From: a virus
Length of the DNA: 25,148 nt
Strand: one strand, 5' to 3'
Virus record (IMG/VR): IMGVR_UViG_3300020200_000163
Coordinates: 1 to 25,148 of that record
Shown: one piece after another, positions 1 to 8,836 of the stretch
Layout of the letters: every line of letters begins with the position of its first letter
How positions within the stretch are numbered: the first letter of the stretch is position 1
Made by a program: the position numbers and the translations under genes
The notes under the pieces: generated by a model
What the model was told of the DNA's origin: nothing
Seen by the model: the letters and a program-made list of their open reading frames with translations, nothing else
The model's database searches: none

Positions 1-187
1 TCATTATTAACCATCCAAAAGTTGGGGACCCGTAATATTGTTGTGAAATCTTATCCATTCTAGATTGACCAACTTTATATATAAACCTTTTATCCGTAGA
101 TTTTGAGGGTAGGGTGATATACGGAACAACCGTTTGTTGTCCGTCAACTAAAAAATCCGAATATCTATTATAACTTTGTCTTGCCAT
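1..187 (-). CDS. Baseplate wedge protein with LysM-like domain (gp53-like), partial
   Basis: The gene starts at the ATG at 187-185 and stays open to the left edge, giving 62 residues that begin MARQSYNRYSDFLVDGQQ. It has a short N-terminal beta segment, then KVGQSRMDKISQQYYGSPTF followed by GWLIM. This is the LysM-like pattern (a D-x-I-S-x-x-Y-Y-G-x-P stretch followed by W) found in gp53-type baseplate wedge proteins of T4-like phages, where it helps join the wedges into the baseplate. The ATG overlaps the TAA of the upstream 1701-residue gene by one base (TAATG), so the two are probably translationally coupled within the baseplate operon. There is no Shine-Dalgarno at normal spacing. Family and role come from motif recognition; the C-terminal part lies outside the window. 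Confidence 0.7.
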   Translation of the reverse strand, partial: MARQSYNRYSDFLVDGQQTVVPYITLPSKSTDKRFIYKVGQSRMDKISQQYYGSPTFGWLIM

Positions 188-3100
188 TATGTTTTACTAA
201 ATTTAACTTTTCCTATGTAAGTTTTATTATCATCTGGTGGGGTATTTACCGATTTATATAAATTACTAATTTCTGTAGTTTGGAACTTAACAGTTTCGGT
301 ATTTTGGTTGGGTACTGTAGTATAACTACATTTTCTTGTTTTTTTAGGTGTGTACATAACTTCATTTATACCTTCTGTTAAATCTTTGTAAGTAGAATTT
401 TTCTTTAACTTATCATATATTTTTTCTTCTTCTTTTAACTCTTTTTTATATATTTTTTCTAAGTCATCTACAATATTTTCAAATTTATTTTTTAAATTTA
501 CAGGGTCTTTAATATTCAATATATCACCTTTAATAACGTAATTAATAAATTCATCTTTTTTATTTTTATCAGTTAATATTCTACACATAATTAAGAAGAA
601 ATTTTGATTCGCAAATGTAGATTGGGTATTACCTCCCTCAAAATCCCCTTGATTTAATAATCTAAAATTACCAGTCTCAACATATTCTTTATCATCAAAC
701 GCTATTCTAAAACCTTTATCTTTATCTTTTAATAATGGTATGAATAAACCCATAGCGGTTTCCAATCTACCATAATCGTAAGATAATTCTTCAAGTACAG
801 TTACGGTTTTTTCATCTATTTTACCAGTTTGGTCAGGAGCATTATATAAACTATAAACTCTAGGTAAATTAGTATCTAAAATTTTACCATCAGTTTTACT
901 TGTAACTAAATTTACTTTTCTAATTAACTGTACATAGTTCTGTTGGAATAATGTTAAATCTTGTATGATAGTTGATACTCCATTTGTGAATGTCTTTTCT
1001 AAGTTAGAAATATATTCTTTCATATTATTCTTAACTCCGTTTAGTTTTTCAGGTGACTGAGCAAAACCATATTTTTTTAGAAGTTTATCAATAATAGGGT
1101 TAAAGTCGTTATCAATATCCTCAATACAAAGTTTAAATTCTTTATTAATTAAGTCCTCAACATTGTTAGATTTACCAAAAATTTCGACAGTTTTTTTATT
1201 ACCGTTAGGTCCTGGGTCATTAACTGTTGGGTCACCTAAAAATATATAACCATCATAATATAAAGGGTCTTTACTTAACATACTAACTACAGGATATGAG
1301 TATTGTAGATTAGTACTTTCTAATTTATTAACCACAGTTTCAAAATAATTTTTTGTTTCGGTTAATAATTTATCCATAATATCAGCATAACTAATTTCAC
1401 CTTCCTGGCCACCTTGGACGGGGATGTTGGTTATAATTGTGCCGATTGTTGAACCTCCATTATTTGTTTGTTGTGTGTCAACATTATTAACTGTTGCAGG
1501 GACTTCTGAAGCCAATATCGCATCGACAACTTCTTTATCTAATGCTGATGTATCTTCAGTTGCAACTGCTCTTTCATCGTATATTTCAGTATTCGCATAA
1601 TAGTTAAATGAAAGTGCGTTTTGTAATTGTTCTACAGGTTTTGCAAGACCCATTCCTCCGATGATATTAAAACTCAATGTTACGTTGGCCATCATTGGTT
1701 GGATACCGATACCTTCAGGATTCATGTCAAAGGTAATTGGTTCATATTGGAACTGTAATCCTGTAGGTATTATTTTAGTGTGGTAGAAATCACCTATTCT
1801 TAATACTAATACAGGTGGAGCTCCGAATGACGTATTAACTGCGTCATTATATTTTGGTTTACCATCAGCACCAATCGTTGGGATTGTTTCTCCAGGTCTA
1901 ACACATTGATTTAAGAATGTTAAACGAGCGTTCAATCCTTCAGGTGTTATTGAGTGGAAAGTAGGATTAAAGTATTTAATCTTTTCTTTGAATGTGTTAT
2001 AAACCATCGGGTTTTCTTCTTTAATTAATTCAAAGTAATCACATTCAGTTAATAAGTTTCTTAATATTTTTTTGGCGATTCCCTCTTTAAGTTTTTTAAC
2101 TATCTCAACTGTAGGTTTTGGTTTTACAACAGGTATGTTTTCAGTTTTTGGTTGTTCAACTACAGGTGGTGGTGGTGCGGCGGTTGAGGTAGTTGTTGTT
2201 GCGGGCACAGGGGTAATATCTACTTTTATTTTACCAATTTTAACTCGTCTACAAGCCATGGCGTCAACAGAGAATATTTGAGAAAGTGTTGTTACCGCCC
2301 CGTTTTTATCCTTTATATCTGTAGTACAATTTACATCAAATCCAGGTCCTTTAGCAGGTGAGTCATCAGGTGCTTTAGGTATAACAATTGTTTCACCTTC
2401 ACTCAATAATGTGAATTTTAAACTACCATCATCAATATATTTAGATAAATTTGCTTCTCCAATAGTTGTTGCCTTTAAAAATTTAATAACGGAATCGTTT
2501 CTTCGTTTAGACAAATTCACATTATAATCTTTAGTTGCAGGTGCTGAAGCGGAGCCAACCATTTCAACAGTAATTTTTGCTTTCTTTTCTTTAATTAAAT
2601 TATAAGCTTCAACAATAAAGTTTTTTTCATTTTTTGCAATTGCGTTAAAATTTGGGATGATTACCGTATCAAAAAATTGTTTAACGTTTCTACTTTTTGA
2701 ATCGGATTTAAATATTGCATCGGCATTGTTAACATACTTTTGAATAAAGTCTGTGGTAGTGTAAGATTCGTACCAAACATTAAATGGTTTACTAGCGACG
2801 GTATTACTAGAGTTGGGGTCGGGTCTATCATTATGGAAATAAAACGCTAAATCTTGGTACTTACCTTCAAAATCTTTTCCTGAAGTGTCAGGGGTAGATG
2901 ATACATCAGTATTAGTATTTTGGTTACCTGTAGGTGTAGAATTCGCTCCTCCATCTGCGGTATTTTCTTTAGGTATTTCTTTATTAATACCCGCCAATTC
3001 TTCAGGGGTTAATCTTGGGTTATTTAAAATTTCTTGGTACGTAAATAAATCCTTTGTTGGGATAGTGTTAAACTTCTTAGCTAATTCATAAATGTCATAT

Positions 3101-5292
3101 TTAACACAACCCGCAAAGAACGAATCTATTATCGAATTTACTCTTTCGGAGTTTTGTCCTTTTAATTGTTTATCAACTAAAACGTTCATTATTGATGGGT
3201 GGTCTACAATTATCTTCCAACTTAACGTACCGCTTCGGCTAGTGTTATTATATGTATAAATTGGTTCAGGTCTACCCATAATATTTGTAGGTGTAAAGTT
3301 TGGTGAACTTGAGTCACTAAAACTTAAATTATAAGGTGGAAACCACATAACTCTACCACCATTAGGTCCTTTTTCACAAACAGGAAGTTCATCATAAGTA
3401 AAACCAGGTCTACTTGATGTTCTCCATGCCAAGTTTTCAATTGAGAACATATATTTTTTAGCTACCAAATCCCCCTTAGCGTTTGGTTGTATATTCGTAG
3501 AGCCAGGGTTTTTAAGTGGTGCAATATTTAAATTGTACGTATTATCAAAAACAGAATTAGTAAATCTTCTACCTGAAGTTGTAATACCATCAGTTTTTTG
3601 TAAATCGGCGTAAGTGTAGTATGGTGTATCTTTTGTAAATACTCTACAATATTCAGTACCAACTTGTTCTCCCGTTGTATTGTCTTTATAACTTACAACT
3701 TGAGAACCTTTGGTCATTTCCTTATATCCGTCATTGAAAACTTTACTAACTTGGTTAATTGCGTTACCGACATGTTTTAATCGGTTAATCCCCGAAACAT
3801 TATCTGCCGAATCAACAAGTCTTTGGGTTTGGTCTAGAATTGAACTTTGTTTAAATGTTATATTTGTAGATTCTCCTCTACTATATTGAGACGCAATTTG
3901 ATTAAATTCCTCATCTAAACTTCCTGTGCCTCCACCAACAGTTGCTTTATATCCCGCGTCACCTTTATATTTAGGTGAGGTCCAAACAAATTGTCCGTCA
4001 ATACCACCACCATCAGATGATGATTTACCAGCTAAACCAAAATTTATTTTATTTTCATTACCTTCATATAAGATACCAAGTTCTGAAGGTCCATATACAG
4101 GAGCTTGTTCTTGTTTACCAAACGGGTTAACAGGTACCTGATTTGGTGGTGACGTAATCGTTGATGGTTCGGCATTTCTACTACCAACATAATATCCTCC
4201 AACTAAAGTTCCGTTATTAGGGTCAATTAAATTAACCGCTAAATTAACTAAAGCTTGTGCAACACCAAGAAGTCCTCCAAAATTTTTCTTATAGTCGGGT
4301 TTATATCTATTATAATTTATGTTGGCAAATAACGCTGACCTTTGACCGTTACCTGTATTAGCTAAGAATATTTCGGAAGGGTTTCTTGTCTTGTTTAAGA
4401 TAGGTCCTAAAAAACCCCCTGTTAATTGGTTAACAACATTTAAAGCACCTGATATTTGGGATGATGCGCCCGCATTAGGTTCGTTCTCTTCAAAATAATC
4501 ACCAGGTATTGGTGATACAGGCCAATAAGCACCTGTTAATCTTGTGGCAAAATCTACGGCCGCAACTATTGGGTTTTCCGCAACCGTAATTCTCCAATTT
4601 CTATAAATCAAAGGTTCTTGACCTGTAATAATAAGACTCGCTTCAAATGGGTCTGATAATGATTCTAAATTAACTAAACCAACTGTATTCTGAAATAATT
4701 CAGCGGCAACTCTTTCTTGGAATAAAGCTCTTAATTGTTGAGCTCCTAACTTAGCGATAAACGAGTCTTGAGACAATCCTGCGGGATTATTATTAATTAA
4801 AATCTCGTATGGTGTATATACAGATGGTGTGAAGATTGGTGGGTTCCAATAAGGTAGATATATTTTGTTATTGTTTTGAATATTGTCAATAACAACCATG
4901 TCTTTAAACCCTCCTTCAGGTCCAAACTTATTTTCAATGTATGCCGCGTCAATATAAAATTCATTAACCAAATCTAATACAGTGTCTGTTGGGTCGTATT
5001 CTCCTTTATTAGAATCTACAGGTAATGGTGGACCATTATATGTTATATTTAAATTATAACCTCCTTCAGGACCATATTCATTTAATGGGTATAATTGTTG
5101 AGCAAATGGGTCGTTAGCAATTAATTCATCAGGAGAATCGATGACATTAGAAACAGTCTGAACAACTTCGTAATTAAGAGGCCCCGATGGTGGTGTGTAA
5201 ACACCTGGGACATCGTAAGGTGGAAGATTTCTTGCCATTAATACATCCCTAAAAGAAGATGATGATGAGAATGATAAAGTACTGTCAGACAT
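187..5292 (-). CDS. Very large baseplate/tail structural protein with embedded OmpA-like domain
   Basis: This 1701-residue protein lies between the tape measure and the gp53-like gene, the usual place for baseplate hub or tube components. The N-terminal part has two GPEGG motifs (near residues 72 and 121). A segment near 669-705 (YNNTSRSGTLSWKIIVDHPS) and one near 1159-1213 (GDFYHTKIIPTGLQFQYEP, then NPEGIGIQPMMANVTLSF) resemble baseplate proteins of other large myophages. Residues about 830-1030 look like an OmpA-type peptidoglycan-binding domain: ITVEMVGSASAP, then NVNLSKRRNDSVIKFL, then a C-terminal ACRRVKIGKI. This is followed by a TTTTSTAAPPPP linker near 1030-1065. The C-terminal 400 residues are charged and probably helical. 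The length far exceeds any single T4 baseplate protein, so it may be a fusion. Structural role is confident; exact T4 equivalent is not. Confidence 0.65.
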   Translation of the reverse strand: MSDSTLSFSSSSSFRDVLMARNLPPYDVPGVYTPPSGPLNYEVVQTVSNVIDSPDELIANDPFAQQLYPLNEYGPEGGYNLNITYNGPPLPVDSNKGEYDPTDTVLDLVNEFYIDAAYIENKFGPEGGFKDMVVIDNIQNNNKIYLPYWNPPIFTPSVYTPYEILINNNPAGLSQDSFIAKLGAQQLRALFQERVAAELFQNTVGLVNLESLSDPFEASLIITGQEPLIYRNWRITVAENPIVAAVDFATRLTGAYWPVSPIPGDYFEENEPNAGASSQISGALNVVNQLTGGFLGPILNKTRNPSEIFLANTGNGQRSALFANINYNRYKPDYKKNFGGLLGVAQALVNLAVNLIDPNNGTLVGGYYVGSRNAEPSTITSPPNQVPVNPFGKQEQAPVYGPSELGILYEGNENKINFGLAGKSSSDGGGIDGQFVWTSPKYKGDAGYKATVGGGTGSLDEEFNQIASQYSRGESTNITFKQSSILDQTQRLVDSADNVSGINRLKHVGNAINQVSKVFNDGYKEMTKGSQVVSYKDNTTGEQVGTEYCRVFTKDTPYYTYADLQKTDGITTSGRRFTNSVFDNTYNLNIAPLKNPGSTNIQPNAKGDLVAKKYMFSIENLAWRTSSRPGFTYDELPVCEKGPNGGRVMWFPPYNLSFSDSSSPNFTPTNIMGRPEPIYTYNNTSRSGTLSWKIIVDHPSIMNVLVDKQLKGQNSERVNSIIDSFFAGCVKYDIYELAKKFNTIPTKDLFTYQEILNNPRLTPEELAGINKEIPKENTADGGANSTPTGNQNTNTDVSSTPDTSGKDFEGKYQDLAFYFHNDRPDPNSSNTVASKPFNVWYESYTTTDFIQKYVNNADAIFKSDSKSRNVKQFFDTVIIPNFNAIAKNEKNFIVEAYNLIKEKKAKITVEMVGSASAPATKDYNVNLSKRRNDSVIKFLKATTIGEANLSKYIDDGSLKFTLLSEGETIVIPKAPDDSPAKGPGFDVNCTTDIKDKNGAVTTLSQIFSVDAMACRRVKIGKIKVDITPVPATTTTSTAAPPPPVVEQPKTENIPVVKPKPTVEIVKKLKEGIAKKILRNLLTECDYFELIKEENPMVYNTFKEKIKYFNPTFHSITPEGLNARLTFLNQCVRPGETIPTIGADGKPKYNDAVNTSFGAPPVLVLRIGDFYHTKIIPTGLQFQYEPITFDMNPEGIGIQPMMANVTLSFNIIGGMGLAKPVEQLQNALSFNYYANTEIYDERAVATEDTSALDKEVVDAILASEVPATVNNVDTQQTNNGGSTIGTIITNIPVQGGQEGEISYADIMDKLLTETKNYFETVVNKLESTNLQYSYPVVSMLSKDPLYYDGYIFLGDPTVNDPGPNGNKKTVEIFGKSNNVEDLINKEFKLCIEDIDNDFNPIIDKLLKKYGFAQSPEKLNGVKNNMKEYISNLEKTFTNGVSTIIQDLTLFQQNYVQLIRKVNLVTSKTDGKILDTNLPRVYSLYNAPDQTGKIDEKTVTVLEELSYDYGRLETAMGLFIPLLKDKDKGFRIAFDDKEYVETGNFRLLNQGDFEGGNTQSTFANQNFFLIMCRILTDKNKKDEFINYVIKGDILNIKDPVNLKNKFENIVDDLEKIYKKELKEEEKIYDKLKKNSTYKDLTEGINEVMYTPKKTRKCSYTTVPNQNTETVKFQTTEISNLYKSVNTPPDDNKTYIGKVKFSKT

Positions 5293-5307
5293 TTATTTTT
5301 ATTTTTA

Positions 5308-5315
5308 TATAAATA
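5308..5315 (-). promoter_or_regulatory. Promoter-like TATTTATA core before the baseplate gene
   Basis: Read on the minus strand, TATTTATA is followed by an A-rich run and lies 15 nt before the ATG at 5292. The same core recurs at similar spacing before several other genes here. Promoter activity is inferred. Confidence 0.35.
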
Positions 5316-5334
5316 GGTATTACCTTATTTTTTA

Positions 5335-7272
5335 TTAAAGATTCGACATACTTAAAGCACTATCAACAATTGATTTATTTCTTACTGTTTGGTTATTAGG
5401 ACCTGTCATTCCTCCTGAAGTATTTGCGTCTTGAGAGGCTTTAACTATAGCATTTTTAATTTGTTGGTCTTCAAGCATGGCCAAAATTTGAGTTGTATTA
5501 ATGTTTGATGGAGCTTTCACGTCTAAAACAACATTAACGTTCATTTCTTTAGGTCCCATATCTTGAGTGGTATTATTACCACCGTCTAAATTAGTACCAC
5601 CAGCCATAATTAACTTGTCTTCAGGTAATGTTTTAATGTAAAAATCACTAACCTTTATTGTGGATGTTTCAGTTGTAACACTCTCGGTTTTTTTGTTCTC
5701 AGTCGCTAAATTAATTCCCAATTTTGATAATTTTTCATGTTCCTGAATATATTTTGCCGCTGAATCATAAGTTCCTTTAAGTGTTTCGGCAAATAAGTTT
5801 CCACTTTTAGAGAACTTATCCATTTCGGTAGTGGCATTGGTTAAGGCCACATTAAGATTGTCTTTTATTGCACTTGTGACACCTCCAATAGATGTTGTTG
5901 CGGTTTTTAAAACTTCATTTAATGACCCTTCTCCTGACATGGCTTTGTTTATAGCATCAAGATTATTAATTAATAATTTATCAGTACCTTTTCTAAAGTC
6001 TTGTGATTCTCCTTGTATATCTCTAATACCTCCCGCAACTAATTTAGCCCCTGTTCTAGCAGCTCCTAATACATCCCCCGCACCTTTACTACCTGCTAAA
6101 CCGTATCCCGCTCTGTTCATACTTTGTAATTCGGCCAACATTGATTCTGAAGTACTTAATTGTGACTCGGCAATTTCTTCCATAGTTTTCGGTGCTTCGG
6201 ATTGTGCCTTGGCAATCGCTTCTATATCGGAGTCTTTTAATTCCATAACATTTTTTTCTTGAGTGATACCTTGTTCGTCTTTGAACTTAATCATATATTG
6301 ACCGTCCTTCATTTCGGCCATATTAGCAATCATTTTTTGAGTATCTTCATCGGCAATATCGGTTGGGAAAGAAATCTTACTTAATTTATCATCTAATTCA
6401 GCTCCCGCTAATGACATTTTAGTTAGTTGTTCATAATTTATTCCCAATTCTTTAGCCAATTCCATTAATTGTCTTTTACCTCCAGGAGCAATTTCAAATT
6501 TACCTGTTTCTTCATTAAATTGGGTGAACTGTTTACCTAACTCAGCAACTTGATTCATTAATTCACCTGGGTCGTTTTGAGCTAAATCCATTAACCTTAA
6601 TGGGTCAAGTAGGTCGGCTTGCGTTGCTCCCAATCTTTGCATGGACGCGGCTAATTGTATTGCTTGGTCAGGTTCGAACGCCTTATCCATAAGAACTTTC
6701 ATATCACCAACGTTAACCCTTAAATTAACCGCTTGAGCGGCCATTTTTGCAAGACCCTGCACACCTCCTTCAAAGTTGTACTTATTCATCAATTCCATGT
6801 TTGACAACGCTTGGTCACTTACCGCTTTACCATTAACACCAATATCTCTAGCGGATTGTAAAACAACCTCCATATTTTTACCTATGTCGTAAGTACCCGT
6901 ACCAATATCTTTAAATTTAGATACTAATGTATTAGCATCTTGACCCGTCGCTTTAGTAGTCGCATATAAATCTTTCATCCCATCGGCGGTCAATGTTACA
7001 TTTCTACCTAAATTAGTGTACGCGGATGTTTGCATAGCAATAACATCATTAAAGCTCCCTCCTAAACGTTTTATATCTGAAGCGGCGTCAGCTAATCCCG
7101 CCCTCATTAAATCAATGTTTTGGGCTCCTAACGCGAAATCTTGAGCTAATTTGTAAGCGGCGTTTTCTACCTCAAGGATAGTGTCTTTGAGACCTTTGAT
7201 TGTGGTCATTTCGGACATAACTTTTTTAAAGTCCCCTACTATACCACTACTTTTACCATCTCCATCTCCCAT
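5335..7272 (-). CDS. Tail tape measure protein
   Basis: This 645-residue protein has no recognised enzymatic motif. It is Ala/Lys/Asp/Leu-rich and mostly helical, with long heptad-like stretches (for example from residue 20 to 130), a glycine-rich patch near 395-415 and a low-complexity C-terminus. It sits directly after the tail chaperone gene with its frameshifted extension and before the baseplate genes, which is the canonical tape measure position. T4 gp29 is about 590 residues, so at the usual near-constant rise per residue the tail would be of T4-like length or slightly longer; that estimate is inference. A TATTTATA core lies 15 nt before the ATG, and there is no Shine-Dalgarno. The assignment rests on context and composition rather than a diagnostic motif. 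Confidence 0.7.
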   Translation of the reverse strand: MGDGDGKSSGIVGDFKKVMSEMTTIKGLKDTILEVENAAYKLAQDFALGAQNIDLMRAGLADAASDIKRLGGSFNDVIAMQTSAYTNLGRNVTLTADGMKDLYATTKATGQDANTLVSKFKDIGTGTYDIGKNMEVVLQSARDIGVNGKAVSDQALSNMELMNKYNFEGGVQGLAKMAAQAVNLRVNVGDMKVLMDKAFEPDQAIQLAASMQRLGATQADLLDPLRLMDLAQNDPGELMNQVAELGKQFTQFNEETGKFEIAPGGKRQLMELAKELGINYEQLTKMSLAGAELDDKLSKISFPTDIADEDTQKMIANMAEMKDGQYMIKFKDEQGITQEKNVMELKDSDIEAIAKAQSEAPKTMEEIAESQLSTSESMLAELQSMNRAGYGLAGSKGAGDVLGAARTGAKLVAGGIRDIQGESQDFRKGTDKLLINNLDAINKAMSGEGSLNEVLKTATTSIGGVTSAIKDNLNVALTNATTEMDKFSKSGNLFAETLKGTYDSAAKYIQEHEKLSKLGINLATENKKTESVTTETSTIKVSDFYIKTLPEDKLIMAGGTNLDGGNNTTQDMGPKEMNVNVVLDVKAPSNINTTQILAMLEDQQIKNAIVKASQDANTSGGMTGPNNQTVRNKSIVDSALSMSNL

Positions 7273-7286
7273 AGTATTGTTTTAAT

Positions 7287-7294
7287 TATAAATA
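7287..7294 (-). promoter_or_regulatory. Promoter-like TATTTATA core before the tape measure gene
   Basis: On the minus strand TATTTATA is followed by ATTAAAAC, 15 nt before the ATG at 7272. The site lies in the 31-nt gap after the chaperone extension. Such a short leader would leave no room for a Shine-Dalgarno. Promoter function is inferred from recurrence. Confidence 0.35.
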
Positions 7295-7303
7295 CTTATG
7301 AGT

Positions 7304-7486
7304 CTAATTATTTTTAGGTTGATTTGACTCAATAATTTTATCGATTAAATATTTTCTCATATATGTTGGCATAAGATTAAAGTCGGAATAAGAAGTTCTT
7401 AAAAACCGAGCCATTATATAATATTCGTCAATAAGATATTGTCTGTAATTAAAAGAAAGGCCGAAAAAATTCAACCCCAAAGGCAA
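7304..7486 (-). CDS. Tail chaperone extension (second frame, probably made by +1 frameshift)
   Basis: A 60-codon frame overlaps the end of the 252-residue chaperone gene by 38 nt and ends 31 nt before the tape measure ATG. Taken as a free gene it would need a TTG start at 7486, or an internal ATG at 7414 giving only 36 residues (MARFLRTSYSDFNLMPTYMR...). The protein-like sequence already begins upstream of that ATG, with NYRQYLIDEYYI just after the chaperone stop codon. This suggests the frame is translated as an extension of the chaperone by a +1 slip at the stop, adding 48 residues for a 300-residue product. This matches the lambda G/GT or P2 E/E' type of arrangement immediately before the tape measure gene. 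No mass-spectrometry evidence is available here. Confidence 0.6.
   Translation of the reverse strand: MPLGLNFFGLSFNYRQYLIDEYYIMARFLRTSYSDFNLMPTYMRKYLIDKIIESNQPKNN
7448..7457 (-). other. Predicted +1 programmed frameshift site (UUC UUU UAA U)
   Basis: The last zero-frame codons of the chaperone gene are TTC TTT followed by TAA, and the bases form a run of four T before AA. A tRNA-Phe on UUU can move forward one base and re-pair perfectly with UUU while the stop codon waits in the A site. This resembles the logic of the RF2 gene frameshift. The new frame then reads AAT TAC AGA (N-Y-R) and runs to 7304. No upstream stimulatory Shine-Dalgarno-like element is obvious. Confidence 0.5.
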
Positions 7487-8207
7487 TCTCGAAAGATACC
7501 AATTCTCCTGACGGGGCTACAACATTTTGTTTAAGGTCTAATGACGGTTGATTTTCTCTTAAAAAATTTCTAATATATTTTGAGTCCATTATTGGCATGG
7601 ATTCGATAAACTTTGAAATTTGTTCTCTGTCTTGAGACCCATTAAGTTCAACAATTTGTTTGTTTAATTTCCATGTTATTTTTGGTGGGGTTAAATTTTG
7701 GGGATATTGTTCAGCTTGTTTCTCTAATTCTATTAATTCTGAATAAGTTAAAACCTTTAATTTAACAACCGCCTCACTCTTAGGTAATTTAGTAGTAAAA
7801 AAACCATTCTCATCTGGTAAATGTGTTGGTTTTTTTATATTTAATTCATCTAATATAATTGTTGCCGTAAATTGTTTACTTGTCATAGGGTCGGTTAAAG
7901 TAACACTATACTCGGGACCAAATGATGTATTTCTTAAAAAGATAAGAATTGCTTCAACATCACCTTCAAGTAACTCTTCGGGCCTTAAATCGTGTTCGTA
8001 CACTTTATTTCTTATTAATGATAAAACAATATTACCTGAACCACCTTTAAAAGCGTTCACAATAAAATTTTCATCATTTGCGGTTAAATAACCAACTTTA
8101 ACTGATTTCTTTTTTGATTTATAGAAGAGTCCTTTAGAGGGTAACTCGACAACATCGTGTGGTAAATTAAAATTTTCTTGACCTACTGTATAAGCATTTT
8201 GTTCCAT
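7449..8207 (-). CDS. Tail assembly chaperone / gp26-like baseplate hub protein
   Basis: This 252-residue protein begins MEQNAYTVGQENFNLPHDVV. Residues about 18-110 carry ELPSKGLFYKSKKKSVKVGY, a TANDEN motif, then LRPEELLEGDVEAILIFLRN and GPEYSVTLTDP. This layout (short N-terminal patch, surface loop, G-D-x-x-A-I-L helix, then a beta-rich domain) is that of the T4 gp26-like family in other T4-like phages. The gene lies between tube and tape measure, where tail tape measure chaperones are encoded. Such proteins coat or fold the tape measure during tail assembly and are normally absent from the mature virion. The stop codon at 7449 sits on a +1-slippery UUUUAA, suggesting a second, longer product. 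A terminator separates the gene from the tube gene. Confidence 0.65.
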   Translation of the reverse strand: MEQNAYTVGQENFNLPHDVVELPSKGLFYKSKKKSVKVGYLTANDENFIVNAFKGGSGNIVLSLIRNKVYEHDLRPEELLEGDVEAILIFLRNTSFGPEYSVTLTDPMTSKQFTATIILDELNIKKPTHLPDENGFFTTKLPKSEAVVKLKVLTYSELIELEKQAEQYPQNLTPPKITWKLNKQIVELNGSQDREQISKFIESMPIMDSKYIRNFLRENQPSLDLKQNVVAPSGELVSFEIAFGVEFFRPFF

Positions 8208-8222
8208 AGTATTATCTTTTAC

Positions 8223-8231
8223 TATAAAATA
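8223..8231 (-). promoter_or_regulatory. Promoter-like TATTTTATA before the chaperone gene
   Basis: On the minus strand TATTTTATA lies 15 nt before the ATG at 8207 and just downstream of the tube terminator. It is a one-base-longer variant of the TATTTATA core seen before neighbouring genes. A gene following a terminator needs its own promoter, and this is the only candidate seen. Confidence 0.3.
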
Positions 8232-8250
8232 TACGGTATATTAGTTTTTT

Positions 8251-8285
8251 TTAAATAAAAAATCCCACATAATCAATATGTGGGA
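8251..8285 (-). terminator. Factor-independent terminator after the tail tube gene
   Basis: The arms TCCCACAT (8263-8270) and ATGTGGGA (8278-8285) pair perfectly and are extended by one inner A-T pair, giving a 9-bp stem and a 5-nt loop. On the minus strand the hairpin is followed by TTTTTTATTT, whereas the plus-strand side is not T-rich, so the terminator acts on minus-strand transcription. It lies 26 nt past the tube stop codon and would isolate the highly expressed tube transcript from the chaperone gene. Confidence 0.85.
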
Positions 8286-8310
8286 CAAAAATATTATATA
8301 TTTTATTAAA

Positions 8311-8799
8311 TTAGTATACTAACACACATCTATCAGGTCTTAAAGTCGCCGTAATAGAAGCAATTGCGTCAGAGTTATAAGCCAATGAATCAAAGTTTAC
8401 ATCAGATAAAAAAGTACCTTCCATAATCCATTTCTCAACAACAACTCCTGTTGGGTCTAACATTTCTAAGTCAACGTTCTTTTTGTAACCCGCCGCATAA
8501 CCCATACGACCTGTTACAGACTCAGCACATAAACGTACCCATTCCATTAACGCCTGAGACGCTGAAGGTCCAATAGGGTCACGGAATTTAACATTAATCG
8601 TGCTCCAAGTGAAACGTCCTGCCACATAGGTTGATGTATTAAGGAATTGAATCTCAACTGGGTTAATTGTTATATGTGGTCTTGATGTAGTTTCTACGAA
8701 CCATTCGTTAATACCCAATGTAGATGGGAAACGAAGAATGAACCTGTTTTGTCTTTTCGGTTCATAAGGTATCGGCATTTTCATTAATAAATCAGCCAT
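8311..8799 (-). CDS. Tail tube protein (gp19-like)
   Basis: This 162-residue protein is almost exactly the length of T4 gp19 (163). It has the family's features: a short start MADLLMKMPIPYEPKRQNRF, an ETTSRPHI segment, then FRDPIGPSASQALMEWVRLC and a C-terminal beta hairpin (NSDAIASITATLRPDR). Hexameric rings of this protein stack to make the inner tail tube through which DNA passes. The gene is monocistronic by sequence: it has its own promoter-like element 41 nt upstream and a strong terminator 26 nt downstream, as expected for a major structural protein needed in high copy. There is no Shine-Dalgarno; the leader is A-rich. Confidence 0.9.
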   Translation of the reverse strand: MADLLMKMPIPYEPKRQNRFILRFPSTLGINEWFVETTSRPHITINPVEIQFLNTSTYVAGRFTWSTINVKFRDPIGPSASQALMEWVRLCAESVTGRMGYAAGYKKNVDLEMLDPTGVVVEKWIMEGTFLSDVNFDSLAYNSDAIASITATLRPDRCVLVY

Positions 8800-8836
8800 T
8801 GTGTTTTCTTTTTAATTTTTTGTTTATTTGTTTTTT

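Noticed and set aside
5316-5330. Hairpin between the tape measure stop and the baseplate gene (AGGT with ACCT)
   Set aside because: Only four base pairs with a 3-nt loop and no U-run on the coding side, so it is too weak to call a terminator.
5831-6262. 143-codon plus-strand frame antisense to the tape measure gene
   Set aside because: It lies wholly within a well-supported gene, and its Leu/Ser/Ala-rich sequence mirrors the codon bias of the opposite strand. No promoter-like core or domain is seen.
7484-7486. TTG as a true start of the small gene before the tape measure
   Set aside because: It lies inside the chaperone reading frame with no ribosome binding site. A +1 slip at the chaperone stop explains the downstream coding sequence better.
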